Assembly: GCA_015067895.1 (NCBI GenBank)
Contig: SVLP01000009.1
Location: forward strand, 1 to 64,000
DNA length: 64,000 nucleotides
Direction: 5' to 3'
Origin: Oscillospiraceae bacterium
GTDB taxonomy: Bacteria; Bacillota_A; Clostridia; Oscillospirales; Oscillospiraceae
Program-made: the position numbers and the translations under genes
The notes under the pieces: generated by a model
The model's database searches: none
Told to the model about the DNA's origin: nothing
Seen by the model: the letters and a program-made list of their open reading frames with translations, nothing else
Shown: positions 9,836 to 18,406 of the stretch, piece by piece
Layout of the letters: each line of letters starts with the position of its first letter
How positions within the stretch are numbered: position 1 is the first letter of the stretch

Positions 9836-9843
9836 ACAGCAAA

Positions 9844-10138
9844 GGGCTGTAAAGAAACGCATAGGTATCCAAACAACATACAGCAGCAGTGACACGCAAT
9901 CAAGTGGGACACTGCTGCTGTTTTTTATGTTGGATCAATCGGATCAGGTGACCACATCCATGTCATCGCGAGCCCGTAAGGGCGTGGCGATCTCCTGGGA
10001 CGATGTGCAAATATCAGACGCGGTACCAGGAGATTGCCGCGTCGCTTCGCTCCTCGCAATGACAGCGGTAGACGGCAGATGGTTCTTCTGATTGACTCAT
10101 GTATAACTCGAATCATTATTCAGGTTTCTTTACAGCCC
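9844..10138 (+). mobile_element. MITE-like element, copy 1 (15-bp terminal inverted repeats)
   Basis: Bounded by GGGCTGTAAAGAAAC and its exact reverse complement. It contains a CAGCAGCAGTG / CACTGCTGCTG hairpin near the left end and a long palindromic core (GTCATCGCGAG... CTCCTGG, then CCAGGAGATTG... CAATGAC). It encodes nothing convincing. A second copy in reverse orientation lies at 20359-20657. I could not identify a target-site duplication. It occupies most of the gap between the M20 peptidase gene and a terminator. Confidence 0.8.
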
Positions 10139-10214
10139 CTTCTAAATATTCGAATAACGTTAGCTTTTCAACCCGGGCGTTGCCCGGAAAGGCTGACACA
10201 TTCCACCGCGAAGA

Positions 10215-10244
10215 AAAGGCCCCCGCCATTCGGCGGGGGCCTTT
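10215..10244. terminator. Strong bidirectional hairpin terminator
   Basis: AAAGGCCCCCGCC, loop ATTC, GGCGGGGGCCTTT: a 13-bp perfect stem flanked by A and T runs. It sits between the plus-strand M20 gene and the minus-strand hydrolase gene and can serve both. The following 150 bases up to the hydrolase stop show nothing recognisable. Confidence 0.8.
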
Positions 10245-10398
10245 CCTGCATAAAACGAATAAAAGAGAGAGGTAGGAAGTGTTCAAATGAAACAAATGAC
10301 AGCTGATCGGTTCACGGCTTCCGGATCAACTTCACACCTATAAGGTACTGTGTACTTTTGAATACATTATGAACAATCCGCAAAACAAATTTGAACAT

Positions 10399-11505
10399 TT
10401 ACCCCTTCTGCTCCGGCAGGCCCAGGGGCTCCTTCTTCCGGCGCAGCTCCACGGCGGTGCGGAAGAGGTCGGCAAATTCCCTCGCGATGACGGAGCGCAT
10501 CTGCTCGTCGGTGCTCAGGGTGCGAAGATACCGCAGCACGTTCCTGGGCAAAATGACCTCCCGCAGATCGTCGATCTGGCCCAGGGTCAGCAGCTCGAAG
10601 ACCGCATCCACAAAGTCGTTCCGCTCCTGAAGGCTGGTGTCCGCCAGCCAGGCCTTGATGGTTCTGTCCAGGAACCGGGAATTTTCGTCGATCTCCTCCA
10701 GATGGATGAAATCGCCCCCCAGCACCTCCCAGCTGAAGGGCTCGTGCTGTAACAGGCTCAGCTGGCGGCTCTTGACCACGGTGTAGGGCTCCTCGTGCTC
10801 CAGGAGCATGCCCACCACCGAGGACTGGGGCACGAAGGTGCGCACCTTGGGCAGAACGCTTCGGTACCCCGGCTCCGCCAGGATGGCCCGCTGGAAGCCG
10901 GGGCCGTCGTGGTTGTGGACGGCTTCGATGCGGCTCTGGAGCTCCGGCTGGCACCGGGCGGCGGCGTAGACCGCCATGTTGCCGCCCTTGGAGTGGCCGG
11001 CCAGGTAGATGGGCATGGTGGGATGCACCCGGGCGAAGGCCTCCACATAGCGCAGAGCCTTCTCCTGGGCGGGGACGCTGGTCTGGAAGCTCATGTTGAA
11101 GTCCTCCTTCCAGCCCGTCAGGGTCAGATCCGTGCCCCGGAAGGTCACCAGCGCGGCGCCGCTGGGCAGCAGCCAGGTCACGGCGGCGAACTGGCTCTCC
11201 TGCTCGGGCAGCAGTTCGTTGCGGTAGAAGATCAGCCGCAGCTGGCCGAAACGGCGGGTGCGGGCGCACTCGGCGATGAGATCCGCGTCCTTCTTGATGC
11301 GGACGCGGTTTTCCCAGTCCGGCAGAGCCAGAAAGGCCTCCGCCGCCACCTTCAGGGGCACGGGATGCAGAAAATCCCCCGGCACCAGTCCGTCGAAGCC
11401 GATGTAGCTCAGCTCCGACAAGATCAGCGTGTCCACCGGGTTCGGCGGCACCGCGTCAAAGGGCAGATCGCCCCGCCAGGATAAATAGTCAAAGAAATCA
11501 GCCAT
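10399..11505 (-). CDS. Alpha/beta hydrolase, DUF2974 (Mbeg1-like) family
   Basis: A 368-residue predicted cytoplasmic lipase or esterase-like hydrolase. The nucleophile elbow LAGHSKGGN (Ser near residue 171) matches GxSxG, and the N-terminus (FFDYLSWRGDLPFD) is characteristic of the DUF2974 family common in Clostridia. An AAAGGAG site precedes the ATG. No signal peptide is visible. The substrate is unknown. The next gene upstream on the same strand is cardiolipin synthase, but a palindromic repeat separates them, so co-transcription is uncertain. Confidence 0.85.
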   Translation of the reverse strand: MADFFDYLSWRGDLPFDAVPPNPVDTLILSELSYIGFDGLVPGDFLHPVPLKVAAEAFLALPDWENRVRIKKDADLIAECARTRRFGQLRLIFYRNELLPEQESQFAAVTWLLPSGAALVTFRGTDLTLTGWKEDFNMSFQTSVPAQEKALRYVEAFARVHPTMPIYLAGHSKGGNMAVYAAARCQPELQSRIEAVHNHDGPGFQRAILAEPGYRSVLPKVRTFVPQSSVVGMLLEHEEPYTVVKSRQLSLLQHEPFSWEVLGGDFIHLEEIDENSRFLDRTIKAWLADTSLQERNDFVDAVFELLTLGQIDDLREVILPRNVLRYLRTLSTDEQMRSVIAREFADLFRTAVELRRKKEPLGLPEQKG

Positions 11506-11540
11506 GGGTGGCTCCTTTCGTCAAATAAAAGCATTTTCTC

Positions 11541-11646
11541 GCCCCCCTCGTTTACGAGGGGGGATGGCCGCAGGCCAGGGGGGAGTATACAAAAGACGGA
11601 CTCCCCCCGCCCCTGCGGGGCACCCCCCTCATAAATGCGGGGGGCA
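11541..11646. repeat. Palindromic intergenic repeat, family B copy 1
   Basis: A GCCCCCCTCG-type start and a GGGGGGC-type end fold on each other, with an inner gccgcaggccaggggggag segment and a mirror half. Related elements occur at 24134, 28724 and 34144, all between genes. They resemble short non-coding palindromic elements widespread in Clostridia; family membership is judged by eye. Confidence 0.6.
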
Positions 11647-11662
11647 AGAGGTGCGGTGCTTA

Positions 11663-13225
11663 TTATAACAGCGGCGCGATGGTTTTCAGCACGAATCCCG
11701 CCAGCTTCACCGCCCATTTTTCTGCGCGGATGGTCTCCCGGGTGACCCGGCGGCATTGCTTCAGGGTATCGACGAAATCCTCCTCGATATCTGCCACCGC
11801 GTCCACGCCGTGCATATAGACGGCGCATTCGAAATGGTGGTACAGGCTCCGGTAGTCTAAGTTGATGGTGCCCACCACCGCCTCGGTGTCGTCGACGGCG
11901 AAGCTCTTGGCGTGGACGAAGCCGGGGGTGTAGGTGTAGAGCTTCACGCCCGCACTGTTCAGGGCGGCGAAGTGGGTCTTGGCCAGATAGTAGGCGGACT
12001 TTTTGTCGGGGATGCCCGGCAGGATGATCCGCACATCCACCCCCCGGCGGGCGGCGTAGCAGAGCGCGGACTCCATCTGCCCGTCCAGGATCAGGTAGGG
12101 GGTCATGATGTGGACATACTTTTTTGCCCGGTTCAGCAGATCCAGATACACCTGCTCGCCCACCCGTTCGTTGTCCAGGGGCGTGTCGGAATAGGGCATC
12201 ACGAAGCCGGTGGCCTCCTGCTTTTCCACGGGCTCGGCCAGGAATCTGTGATAATCCGGACTGCGCCGGTCGGCGCTCCAGAGCTGGAGGAACATGACCG
12301 TGAAGCTCTGCACCGCCGGGCCCTTCAGCATCAGGGCGGTGTCCTTCCAGTGGCCGTACTTTTCGTAGCGATTGATGTATTCATCCGCCAGATTCACGCC
12401 GCCGGTGAAGCCGGTGTGGCCGTCGATGACCAGGATCTTCCGGTGATCCCGGTAATTATAATGTGTGGAGACGAAGGGCTCCAGGGGCGCAAAGACCTGG
12501 CACTTGATGCCGAGTTTCTCCATTTCCTTGGGGTAATCCCGGGGCAGGAGGGTGAATTCGCAGCTGCCGTCGTACATCAGCCGCACGTCCACGCCCGATG
12601 CCGCCTTGCGCTTCAAAATCTCCAGGATGGAGTCCCACATATACCCCTCATCCAGGATGAAATACTCCAGGAAGATGAATTTCTCCGCCTGCTCCAGCTC
12701 GATGAGCACCCGCTCAAAGAAGCTCTCGCCGGAGGGGAAATAGGTGACGCCGGTCTTGTCGAAGACCGGGAAGCAGCCGCTGCGCCGGACATAACGGGCC
12801 ATTCCCGCAGCCCCCGGCTCTTTTTCGGCAAGCGCCCTCATGACGGAGGGCTCCTGGTCGATCTGGTGCAGGCTCTGGAGCTGCCGCTCGGTCATGATCC
12901 GCTTCAGCAGCCGGTGGCCCACATCCCGGCGGGTGTACCAGTAGAACAGCGCACCGAAGACCGGGAACAGGGCCATCACCGCCAGCCAGGTCAGCTTGGC
13001 CGTGGGCTCCAGATCGGAGTTCAGCACCACCAGCACCGCTACAGCCGTCAGCACCAGCGAGCCGCCCAGCACCTGGGCCTGCCACTCCTGGAACCACACC
13101 ATCACCGACACCAGCAGCCCCGCCTGGAGCAGAAACAGCAGCAAAATGAGCCCCGTCCGGCTGAAGATCGCCCGCCGCAGGCCCCGCTTGCTCCGCTGTA
13201 CAAATTCTTCCTGCTTGCTTCCCAT
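11663..13225 (-). CDS. cls: Cardiolipin synthase (phospholipase D superfamily)
   Basis: A 520-residue membrane enzyme that condenses two phosphatidylglycerols to cardiolipin and glycerol. Two N-terminal membrane segments (about residues 20-70) precede a cytoplasmic region and two PLD catalytic motifs: HRKILVIDGHTGFTGG and HAKSFAVDDTEAVVGTINLD, both keeping His-x-Lys-x4-Asp. Length is as expected for bacterial Cls. The start was moved 20 codons inside the open frame to the ATG preceded by AAGGAGG with a 6-base gap. Function is confident from the paired HKD motifs; a related phosphatidyl transfer role cannot be excluded. Confidence 0.93.
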   Translation of the reverse strand: MGSKQEEFVQRSKRGLRRAIFSRTGLILLLFLLQAGLLVSVMVWFQEWQAQVLGGSLVLTAVAVLVVLNSDLEPTAKLTWLAVMALFPVFGALFYWYTRRDVGHRLLKRIMTERQLQSLHQIDQEPSVMRALAEKEPGAAGMARYVRRSGCFPVFDKTGVTYFPSGESFFERVLIELEQAEKFIFLEYFILDEGYMWDSILEILKRKAASGVDVRLMYDGSCEFTLLPRDYPKEMEKLGIKCQVFAPLEPFVSTHYNYRDHRKILVIDGHTGFTGGVNLADEYINRYEKYGHWKDTALMLKGPAVQSFTVMFLQLWSADRRSPDYHRFLAEPVEKQEATGFVMPYSDTPLDNERVGEQVYLDLLNRAKKYVHIMTPYLILDGQMESALCYAARRGVDVRIILPGIPDKKSAYYLAKTHFAALNSAGVKLYTYTPGFVHAKSFAVDDTEAVVGTINLDYRSLYHHFECAVYMHGVDAVADIEEDFVDTLKQCRRVTRETIRAEKWAVKLAGFVLKTIAPLL

Positions 13226-13322
13226 GGGACACCCTCCTTTTCTTGCTGTCAGTATACAGGATAATTGTGACAAGAGTGTTTCCAAAAGGGAGCGCGGGGG
13301 GAAATAAATGCAGGAGCAGCCT

Positions 13323-13643
13323 TTACGGTCGCCCGGTCTCGTGAGCAGTGATGGCTCCGCTCAGGCGAGCTCCCAGCGTCAGGCCATCCAGAAATGCACT
13401 GCGCTGATACAGATAACAAAGCTGACAGGTCAGGTCGCAAACGCGGTCAGCCTCCTTGTCGGGAAGCTTCTCCAGAGAGCGGTCAATCTTCCGAAATGCG
13501 GCACGGATCTCTTTCGGCTCGACAGCAGTCTCCTCGATATAGTAATACCACAGCTGCTCCAACAGCTCCTGACCGGATATGGTATCGGCGTAGGGTGTAC
13601 GCTGGGACAGATGGGCAAGCAATTTGTTGATGTATGGATTCAT
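13323..13643 (-). CDS. Small conserved protein (DUF6809-like), divergent from an Xre regulator
   Basis: A 106-residue predicted all-helical soluble protein beginning MNPYINKLLAHLSQR. It resembles the small Firmicute proteins I know as DUF6809, but this is from memory. No catalytic motif or membrane segment is visible. AGGAGG lies 6 bases before the ATG. Its promoter is consensus-like (TTGAAA-17-TATAAT) and is crowded with three palindromes, so it is probably tightly repressed by the divergent Xre protein. A toxin-antitoxin or stress-switch role is possible but not shown. Confidence 0.7.
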   Translation of the reverse strand: MNPYINKLLAHLSQRTPYADTISGQELLEQLWYYYIEETAVEPKEIRAAFRKIDRSLEKLPDKEADRVCDLTCQLCYLYQRSAFLDGLTLGARLSGAITAHETGRP

Positions 13644-13655
13644 AACAAGCCTCCT

Positions 13656-13685
13656 ATTCGCGACCCCTTATAGGGGGTCGCGAAT
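13656..13685. promoter_or_regulatory. 30-bp palindrome at the transcription start (operator O1)
   Basis: ATTCGCGACCCC and GGGGTCGCGAAT arms of 12 bp surround TTATAG. The palindrome abuts the -10 box of the minus-strand promoter and covers the expected start point. Its centre (CCCCTTATAGGGGG) resembles the two other sites in this region. It could also form a leader hairpin. Confidence 0.6.
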
Positions 13686-13714
13686 ATTATAGCACCTTAT
13701 GAGGTGTTTTTCAA
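13686..13714 (-). promoter_or_regulatory. Promoter of the DUF6809-like gene with an operator in its spacer
   Basis: On the minus strand, TTGAAA, 17 bases, TATAAT. The spacer is filled by the perfect palindrome CACCTTATGAGGTG (13693-13706), a classical repressor position. Confidence 0.75.
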
Positions 13715-13730
13715 GCACCTTTTCGGGGGT
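13715..13730. promoter_or_regulatory. Second operator-like site (O3)
   Basis: GCACCTTTTCGGGGGT matches GCACCTTATGAGGTGT (the spacer operator with flanks) at most positions and lies on the regulator's side of the intergenic region. It is imperfect, as expected for a lower-affinity autoregulatory site; inference. Confidence 0.4.
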
Positions 13731-13771
13731 TGTGTTATAGTCGAATCATCAAAGCATCAGGAGGTTTTACC

Positions 13772-14005
13772 GTGAAGGAATATGCTCGCAGACTTCGGGA
13801 TCTGCGCACGGATCGGGAGCTGTCTCAAATCCAGGTCGCAGTGATCCTGGGTACTACCAAAAACCAGGTTGGAAAATACGAACGAGGGGAACAGGAAATG
13901 CCCATCCGGCATTTGATAACCCTTTGCAATTACTACGGCGTCAGCGCGGACTACGTGCTCGGACTTCCGGAAGGACGTCCCTACGGTTTCAGCAAGACAA
14001 AATAA
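13772..14005 (+). CDS. Xre-family HTH repressor
   Basis: A 77-residue Cro/CI-like DNA-binding protein, almost entirely one HTH_3 domain: YARRLRDLRTDRELSQIQV, the recognition helix around TTKNQVGKYERGEQEMP, then a YYGVSADYVLGLPEG closing segment typical of Firmicute Xre proteins. I chose a GTG start because CAGGAGG lies 7 bases upstream; the longer ATG frame would remove the leader. Its divergence from the DUF6809-like gene and the three related palindromes between them suggest a two-gene regulatory switch. Confidence 0.85.
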   Translation: MKEYARRLRDLRTDRELSQIQVAVILGTTKNQVGKYERGEQEMPIRHLITLCNYYGVSADYVLGLPEGRPYGFSKTK

Positions 14006-14049
14006 TGTTAGAAACGGACGCAAGGGCTTTTTCATATTCATAAACTGTC

Positions 14050-14073
14050 AGCCCGCCCCCGAGGGGGCGGGCT
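14050..14073. terminator. GC-rich hairpin between convergent genes
   Basis: AGCCCGCCCCC / GGGGGCGGGCT with a GA loop separates the plus-strand Xre gene from the minus-strand SLH gene. It has no good T run on either side, so it may be an inefficient terminator or a transcript-end stabiliser. Confidence 0.55.
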
Positions 14074-14079
14074 GGTGTG

Positions 14080-16011
14080 TTATGCGAAGGTACGATACAG
14101 GAACGTGACGATCTGGGCGCGGTTGCAGATGGAACCCACGCCGAACTCGGTGGCACTCAGGCCGTTGGTGACATTGTTTTCAACAGCCCATAGGACGGCA
14201 TCGTAGTAGAAGTCCCCGGCCTTCACGTCAGCAAAGGGGTTGTCGGCATTGGCGGCGGGACGCTCCACGCTGCGCCACAGGAAGGTGACCACCTGGGCCC
14301 GGTTGCAGTAGGCGTAGGGGCCGAAGTGGGCGGCATCCAGACCGTTGGTGATCCCCTCCTCCACCGCCCAGAGGACGGCCTTGTAGTAGAAGTCACGCTC
14401 GGTCACATCCACAAAGGGGTTACTGCCGGAGGTGGGTTCGGGGGAGCCTGCCGCCCGCCACAGGAAGGTGACCACCTGGGCCCGCTGACACTGGCCCAGA
14501 GGATTGAATGTCGTGGCGGTGGTGCCGGTGGTGATGCCCTCCTCCACGGCCCAGGCCACGGGGAGCTCGTAGAAGCTGCCGGACTCCACATCGTCGAAGG
14601 GGGTCAGACGGGTGACGCCGCAGCGGCCGCAGCGGGTGCCCTGCCAGTGGTGGCCCAGAGGCTCGGTGCGGTCGGTCACGTAGCTGTCGCCGCATTCGGC
14701 GCAGGTGTAGGTGGTACAGCCGCCCTCCGTGCAGGTGGGCTCCGTGACCACGGCCTCGTAGCGGTGGGCATGGGTGGGGATCTCATGGAAGACGGGAGCG
14801 GATCTGTCGGTGACGAACCAGACGATCTGCCCGCCCGCCAGGATGGGCTCGCAGTCGGAAAGGGCACCGGAGCCGGTGATGATTTCCCCCTGGATCTCGC
14901 CGTGTCCATCCAGGAAGCAGTATTTCAGAACGCCGTCCTCCGTCCAGGTCAGGAAGAACCGGTCTGCGGAGAGCTTCAGCAGATGGGGCGGAGAAACTTC
15001 AACACCGTCGGTTTCTGAATAATTGGTGAGCCAGTGGAGCACGGTGCCCTCGTCGGTGAAATCGTCCTTGGGCGTGGCGGTGACAAAGATGTTCCGGTGG
15101 GCGTACATCAGATCCACCGTTTCGCTCATATCGTAGGCACTTCCGGCGATGAGATAGTCGGTGGCGGAGCACTCAAAGCCGCCCACGGAAACGCCGGTGT
15201 CGTTGTAATGGCCGGTGGAGTTGGCGATGGGCAGGGCATTGACATAGCTGACTTTGCCATAGAACTGCTCCTCGCCCGCCTTCCTGCCGTATTTGATGAG
15301 CACCACAGACCGGGGCAGGGCGTCGCCGTGATCCACTGCCAGCAGGGTATCGCCGTCCACCCGGACGAACTGGTTGAAGGAGTGGCTGATGTAGCCGTAG
15401 TTTCTGTTCAGCACCTCGGTGAGTTCATCGGTGACGGTCATGTCGCTGATTCGGACGGAGATCATCACGTTGGCCTGATGGTGCAGTCCGTCCCCGGAGT
15501 CATACATCTCATGGGCGGTGCGGATGTAGAGGATGTCGCCGCTGCGGTCGAAGCGGAGGGAACCGGCGTCGAAGGGGATGTAGGTGTTGGCGCCGAAAAG
15601 GCTGGCGTGGTCGACCTTCTGCCAGTCCTTGGTGTAACGGATGATCCGGAAGACCTCCACGCTGTCGTCCTCGTTGGGATTGTCCTGGCCCACCACCACA
15701 AAGTTGTAGTCGGTGTCCATCCGGACGCCGCCGAAGACGGGCAGCTCCAGGGGGATGGTTTTGCCGGAGAGGAACTGGAAGTTCTGGTCGTAATATTCCA
15801 CCACCAGATCGCTGCCGATGGCCTCGGCCCGGACATACCGGCCGTTTTCCCAGGCCAGATTCGAGTAGATGGGATGGTAAAAGCGTCCGGCATTGATGTA
15901 GAAGTGGTCATCGATGTTGCTGCTGACAGCGGGGGCGGAGCCTGCACACACGGCGGGGATCAGGGATACCGCCAGCATCAGTGCAAGCACCAGAGAAATG
16001 ATACGCTTCAT
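14080..16011 (-). CDS. Secreted SLH-domain surface protein with propeller-like N-terminal region
   Basis: 643 residues. A signal peptide (MKRIISLVLALMLAVSLIPAVCA) is followed by about 390 residues rich in beta-strand repeats (DTDYNFVVVGQ, SGDILYIRTA, GDTLLAVDHG), suggesting a beta-propeller fold without a recognisable enzyme motif. Next comes a Cys-rich segment with CTEGGCTTYTCAECG and CGRCG, like the His/Cys repeats of many Clostridial surface proteins. Three SLH repeats (about 460-643; FDDV... AVEEGIT... FNPLG types) form the C-terminus. It is exported and held non-covalently on the wall polymer. Function of the propeller region is unknown. Confidence 0.85.
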   Translation of the reverse strand: MKRIISLVLALMLAVSLIPAVCAGSAPAVSSNIDDHFYINAGRFYHPIYSNLAWENGRYVRAEAIGSDLVVEYYDQNFQFLSGKTIPLELPVFGGVRMDTDYNFVVVGQDNPNEDDSVEVFRIIRYTKDWQKVDHASLFGANTYIPFDAGSLRFDRSGDILYIRTAHEMYDSGDGLHHQANVMISVRISDMTVTDELTEVLNRNYGYISHSFNQFVRVDGDTLLAVDHGDALPRSVVLIKYGRKAGEEQFYGKVSYVNALPIANSTGHYNDTGVSVGGFECSATDYLIAGSAYDMSETVDLMYAHRNIFVTATPKDDFTDEGTVLHWLTNYSETDGVEVSPPHLLKLSADRFFLTWTEDGVLKYCFLDGHGEIQGEIITGSGALSDCEPILAGGQIVWFVTDRSAPVFHEIPTHAHRYEAVVTEPTCTEGGCTTYTCAECGDSYVTDRTEPLGHHWQGTRCGRCGVTRLTPFDDVESGSFYELPVAWAVEEGITTGTTATTFNPLGQCQRAQVVTFLWRAAGSPEPTSGSNPFVDVTERDFYYKAVLWAVEEGITNGLDAAHFGPYAYCNRAQVVTFLWRSVERPAANADNPFADVKAGDFYYDAVLWAVENNVTNGLSATEFGVGSICNRAQIVTFLYRTFA

Positions 16012-16074
16012 GGGATTATGCTCCTTTCATTTTGGAATCTGCTCCCATTATAAAAGCGCAGGTGCGCCGCAGTC

Positions 16075-16110
16075 AAGAAAAAAGCAGAACGGAGCATTCC
16101 GTTCTGCTTT
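16075..16110 (-). terminator. Terminator of the nucleotidyltransferase gene
   Basis: A 13-bp perfect stem (AAAGCAGAACGGA / TCCGTTCTGCTTT, loop GCAT) followed on the minus strand by a T run, 4 bases after the stop codon. Confidence 0.85.
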
Positions 16111-16113
16111 GGG

Positions 16114-17280
16114 TCAAAGTCCGATGCGGTTCATGAAATCGTCGTAGGCGTCCACGGTCTCCCGGTCGGTGCGGGCGATGGTGCGGATCTGTGCCGTCCG
16201 CTGGGTGATGCTTTTGGCATTCACCGCCGCCCGGTGCAGCAGCGCCACGGGGATGAGCCATTTTCGGCCCTCGATATAGGTGTATCGCTGGGCCAGGATC
16301 TCGTAGGGTGGGAACAGGATGCGCTTCACCGCCCCTGCTCTGCCGGTGGAATGGTCGGACTCCCGGCGGTTTCGGATCTGCACGACGCTCTTGTCCCGGA
16401 GCTTTCCGAAGAGATCCGCGTCCAGCACGTAGGTCAGCAGCTCCCCGACGGCCTCCACCCGGGCAAAGGCGCAGGGTGCACAGACGCCGAACCAGCTTTC
16501 GCAGGCGGTCAGCATCGTATCGAGAAATGCGCCCAGCTTCAGCGTCTCCATCTCCCGGCGGATGACGCTCCAGTCCATGGTGTCGCCGAAGCGGTGGATG
16601 ATGAGCGCCGCGTCCAGATACATCCGCAGGCCCGCGCCGCCGGCATACAGATGCTTGGCCAGATGGCACAGGGTATACAGGAAGTGGAACTCCCTTTCCG
16701 GCTCGAAGCAGCGGCCCTGCCGCAGTACGCCATGGCTCCAGGCGTCGGCGAAATAGGCGGGCAGGTCACTGCGCTCGTCCAGGGAGGCGTCCATCAGATT
16801 GGTGTGCAGCTCGTAAAACTCGGCGCCCCGGCCATAGCTGTAGGTGGGCTCCCAGTTGGTCTTCACGGCAAAGCCCTGCGCACACAGCAGCTCGTGGGCC
16901 GCCTGCCGATCCTCCCGGCGGATCAGGATGTCGATGTCGCCGAAGGTACGCAGCTCCGGCACCTCGTACAGATGCCGCAGATACCAGCCCTTCACGGGCA
17001 TATGGTCGATCCCGGCGTCGCTGAGGGCCTTCGACAGCTCCTCGAAGGCGGCATAGCGCTGGGTGTGGAGGAACAGGGTCTGCCGCAGATGCCGGTTCAG
17101 ATGTGTGCGCAGTGTGTCGTCCGAAAAAAGCTTCCACTTTTTGTCCATATAGGCCAGAAGCGGAAGCAGATTCTGCATCTGCGCCATGTGCAGCAGTTTG
17201 GCCGCATCGAATTGGGGCAGCACGGGCGCGGTGTCCCGGATAAAGGCGCTCAGCAGCGCGGTCAGGGGATGGTCAGTCAT
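16114..17280 (-). CDS. Nucleotidyltransferase-fold family protein (NTP_transf_5-like)
   Basis: A 388-residue soluble protein of the uncharacterised nucleotidyltransferase family (PF14907 type), often found beside glycosyltransferases and polysaccharide genes. The diagnostic core is MPVKGWYLRHLY, then RTFGDIDILI (about residues 115-124) with the two metal-binding aspartates. A long helical C-terminal half follows, including FLYTLCHLAKHLY. It lies 28 bases downstream of a GT2 gene on the same strand, so the two are likely co-transcribed. It may modify a sugar or a glycan-linked group; substrate and product are unknown. Confidence 0.8.
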   Translation of the reverse strand: MTDHPLTALLSAFIRDTAPVLPQFDAAKLLHMAQMQNLLPLLAYMDKKWKLFSDDTLRTHLNRHLRQTLFLHTQRYAAFEELSKALSDAGIDHMPVKGWYLRHLYEVPELRTFGDIDILIRREDRQAAHELLCAQGFAVKTNWEPTYSYGRGAEFYELHTNLMDASLDERSDLPAYFADAWSHGVLRQGRCFEPEREFHFLYTLCHLAKHLYAGGAGLRMYLDAALIIHRFGDTMDWSVIRREMETLKLGAFLDTMLTACESWFGVCAPCAFARVEAVGELLTYVLDADLFGKLRDKSVVQIRNRRESDHSTGRAGAVKRILFPPYEILAQRYTYIEGRKWLIPVALLHRAAVNAKSITQRTAQIRTIARTDRETVDAYDDFMNRIGL

Positions 17281-17308
17281 GGCAATACCACCTTGTCAAT
17301 GATGGGGG

Positions 17309-18289
17309 TCATCTGCCTGCAAGGATCCGCGCGGCCAGATCCAGGATCGGCGCGGCACAGAGCTTCACGGGCAGCGCCAGCAATCTGCAGCGCAGATCCC
17401 CGGGCAGCGGCAGCCCCAGCCGGTTGAAGCTGCGGCAGCGGTGGGTCAGGATCCGCCACCGCTGTTTTCTGGGGGCTCCGGTCAGCCGGAGCTGCTTGCC
17501 CTCGGAGTAGATATCGCTCAGCAGCAGAAAATTCCGGGCCCGCGTCAGCTGTTCGAGCAGCGGCTCGCCGATGGATGCGGCGTCGATGGCCTTATCCGAT
17601 TCCCGGCTCGCCAGCGCCAGCTGCTCCCGGCGGTTGTCCAGAGGCCTGCGGGACAGGGAGCCGGTGTTCTCCAGGCTGACGGTATACAGCAGTTCCCCGG
17701 ACAGACACAGGCCGCCGCAGTGGAGCAGATATTGCAGATTGAACAGCGCATCCTCCGCGATGGTCAGCTCCGGATGGAACCGCAGGTGGTGCTCCTGGAG
17801 GATGCTGCGGCGGTAGCGCTTGTTCCAGGGAACGTTGATCCATTTCCGGTAGTAGGCCCGGGCCAGCCTGGCGCCGTATTCCGCGGGATCCAGGGAGGCG
17901 AAGGGCTTCAGCCGGAAGCAGGTGCCGTCGCTGCGGCGATAGGAAAAGAGCAGATAGTCGTAGAGCCCGTCGGGATCCAGCGCGTCGAGCCTGTCAAAAT
18001 AGCCCGGCTCCACATGATCGTCGCTGTCGACGAAGAGCACATATTCTCCCCTGGCCCGATCCAGTCCCAGGTTCCGGGCTGTCGAAACGCCGCCGTTCTC
18101 CTTGTGCAGCAGGACGATCCGGGGATCCCGGGCCGCATAGGCTCTGCAGATGGCGCCGCTGTCGTCGGTGGAGCCGTCGTCGATGAGCAGCAGCTCGGCG
18201 TCCGGATAGGACTGCTGCGCAAGACTGTCCAGGCAGCGGGGAAGGGTTTGGGCAGCGTTGTAAACGGGGATTATCACGGAGTATTTCAT
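17309..18289 (-). CDS. Family 2 glycosyltransferase
   Basis: 326 residues, GT-A fold. The N-terminus SVIIPVYNAAQTLPRCLDSL, the nucleotide-binding LLIDDGSTDDSGAICR, the ENGGVSTARNLGLD signature and the metal-binding FVDSDDHV are all present. No membrane segment is obvious; it would act at the cytoplasmic face. It heads a two-gene unit with the nucleotidyltransferase-fold gene. It lies outside the main polysaccharide island, so it may decorate a different polymer or a teichoic-type glycan. Donor and acceptor are unknown. Confidence 0.88.
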   Translation of the reverse strand: MKYSVIIPVYNAAQTLPRCLDSLAQQSYPDAELLLIDDGSTDDSGAICRAYAARDPRIVLLHKENGGVSTARNLGLDRARGEYVLFVDSDDHVEPGYFDRLDALDPDGLYDYLLFSYRRSDGTCFRLKPFASLDPAEYGARLARAYYRKWINVPWNKRYRRSILQEHHLRFHPELTIAEDALFNLQYLLHCGGLCLSGELLYTVSLENTGSLSRRPLDNRREQLALASRESDKAIDAASIGEPLLEQLTRARNFLLLSDIYSEGKQLRLTGAPRKQRWRILTHRCRSFNRLGLPLPGDLRCRLLALPVKLCAAPILDLAARILAGR

Positions 18290-18323
18290 ACAGCTGTGCC
18301 TCCCCCCCGGTCATGATCCAAAA

Positions 18324-18350
18324 TCAAAAAGCCCCCGGAAGCGGAGGCTT
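18324..18350 (-). terminator. Terminator of the two-component operon
   Basis: On the minus strand, AAGCCTCCG, loop CTTC, CGGGGGCTT followed by TTTGATTTT; one mismatch in the stem. It lies between the histidine kinase stop and the GT2 start. Confidence 0.7.
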
Positions 18351-18406
18351 CTTATGATAGTATACCGTTTTTACGCGGCAATGTCAATCCGAAGGGGGGA
18401 TGGGCG

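Noticed and set aside
9780..10306. Open frames inside the MITE copy 1 and its flank
   Set aside because: They depend on the repeat's palindromes, lack ribosome sites and have no recognisable protein features.
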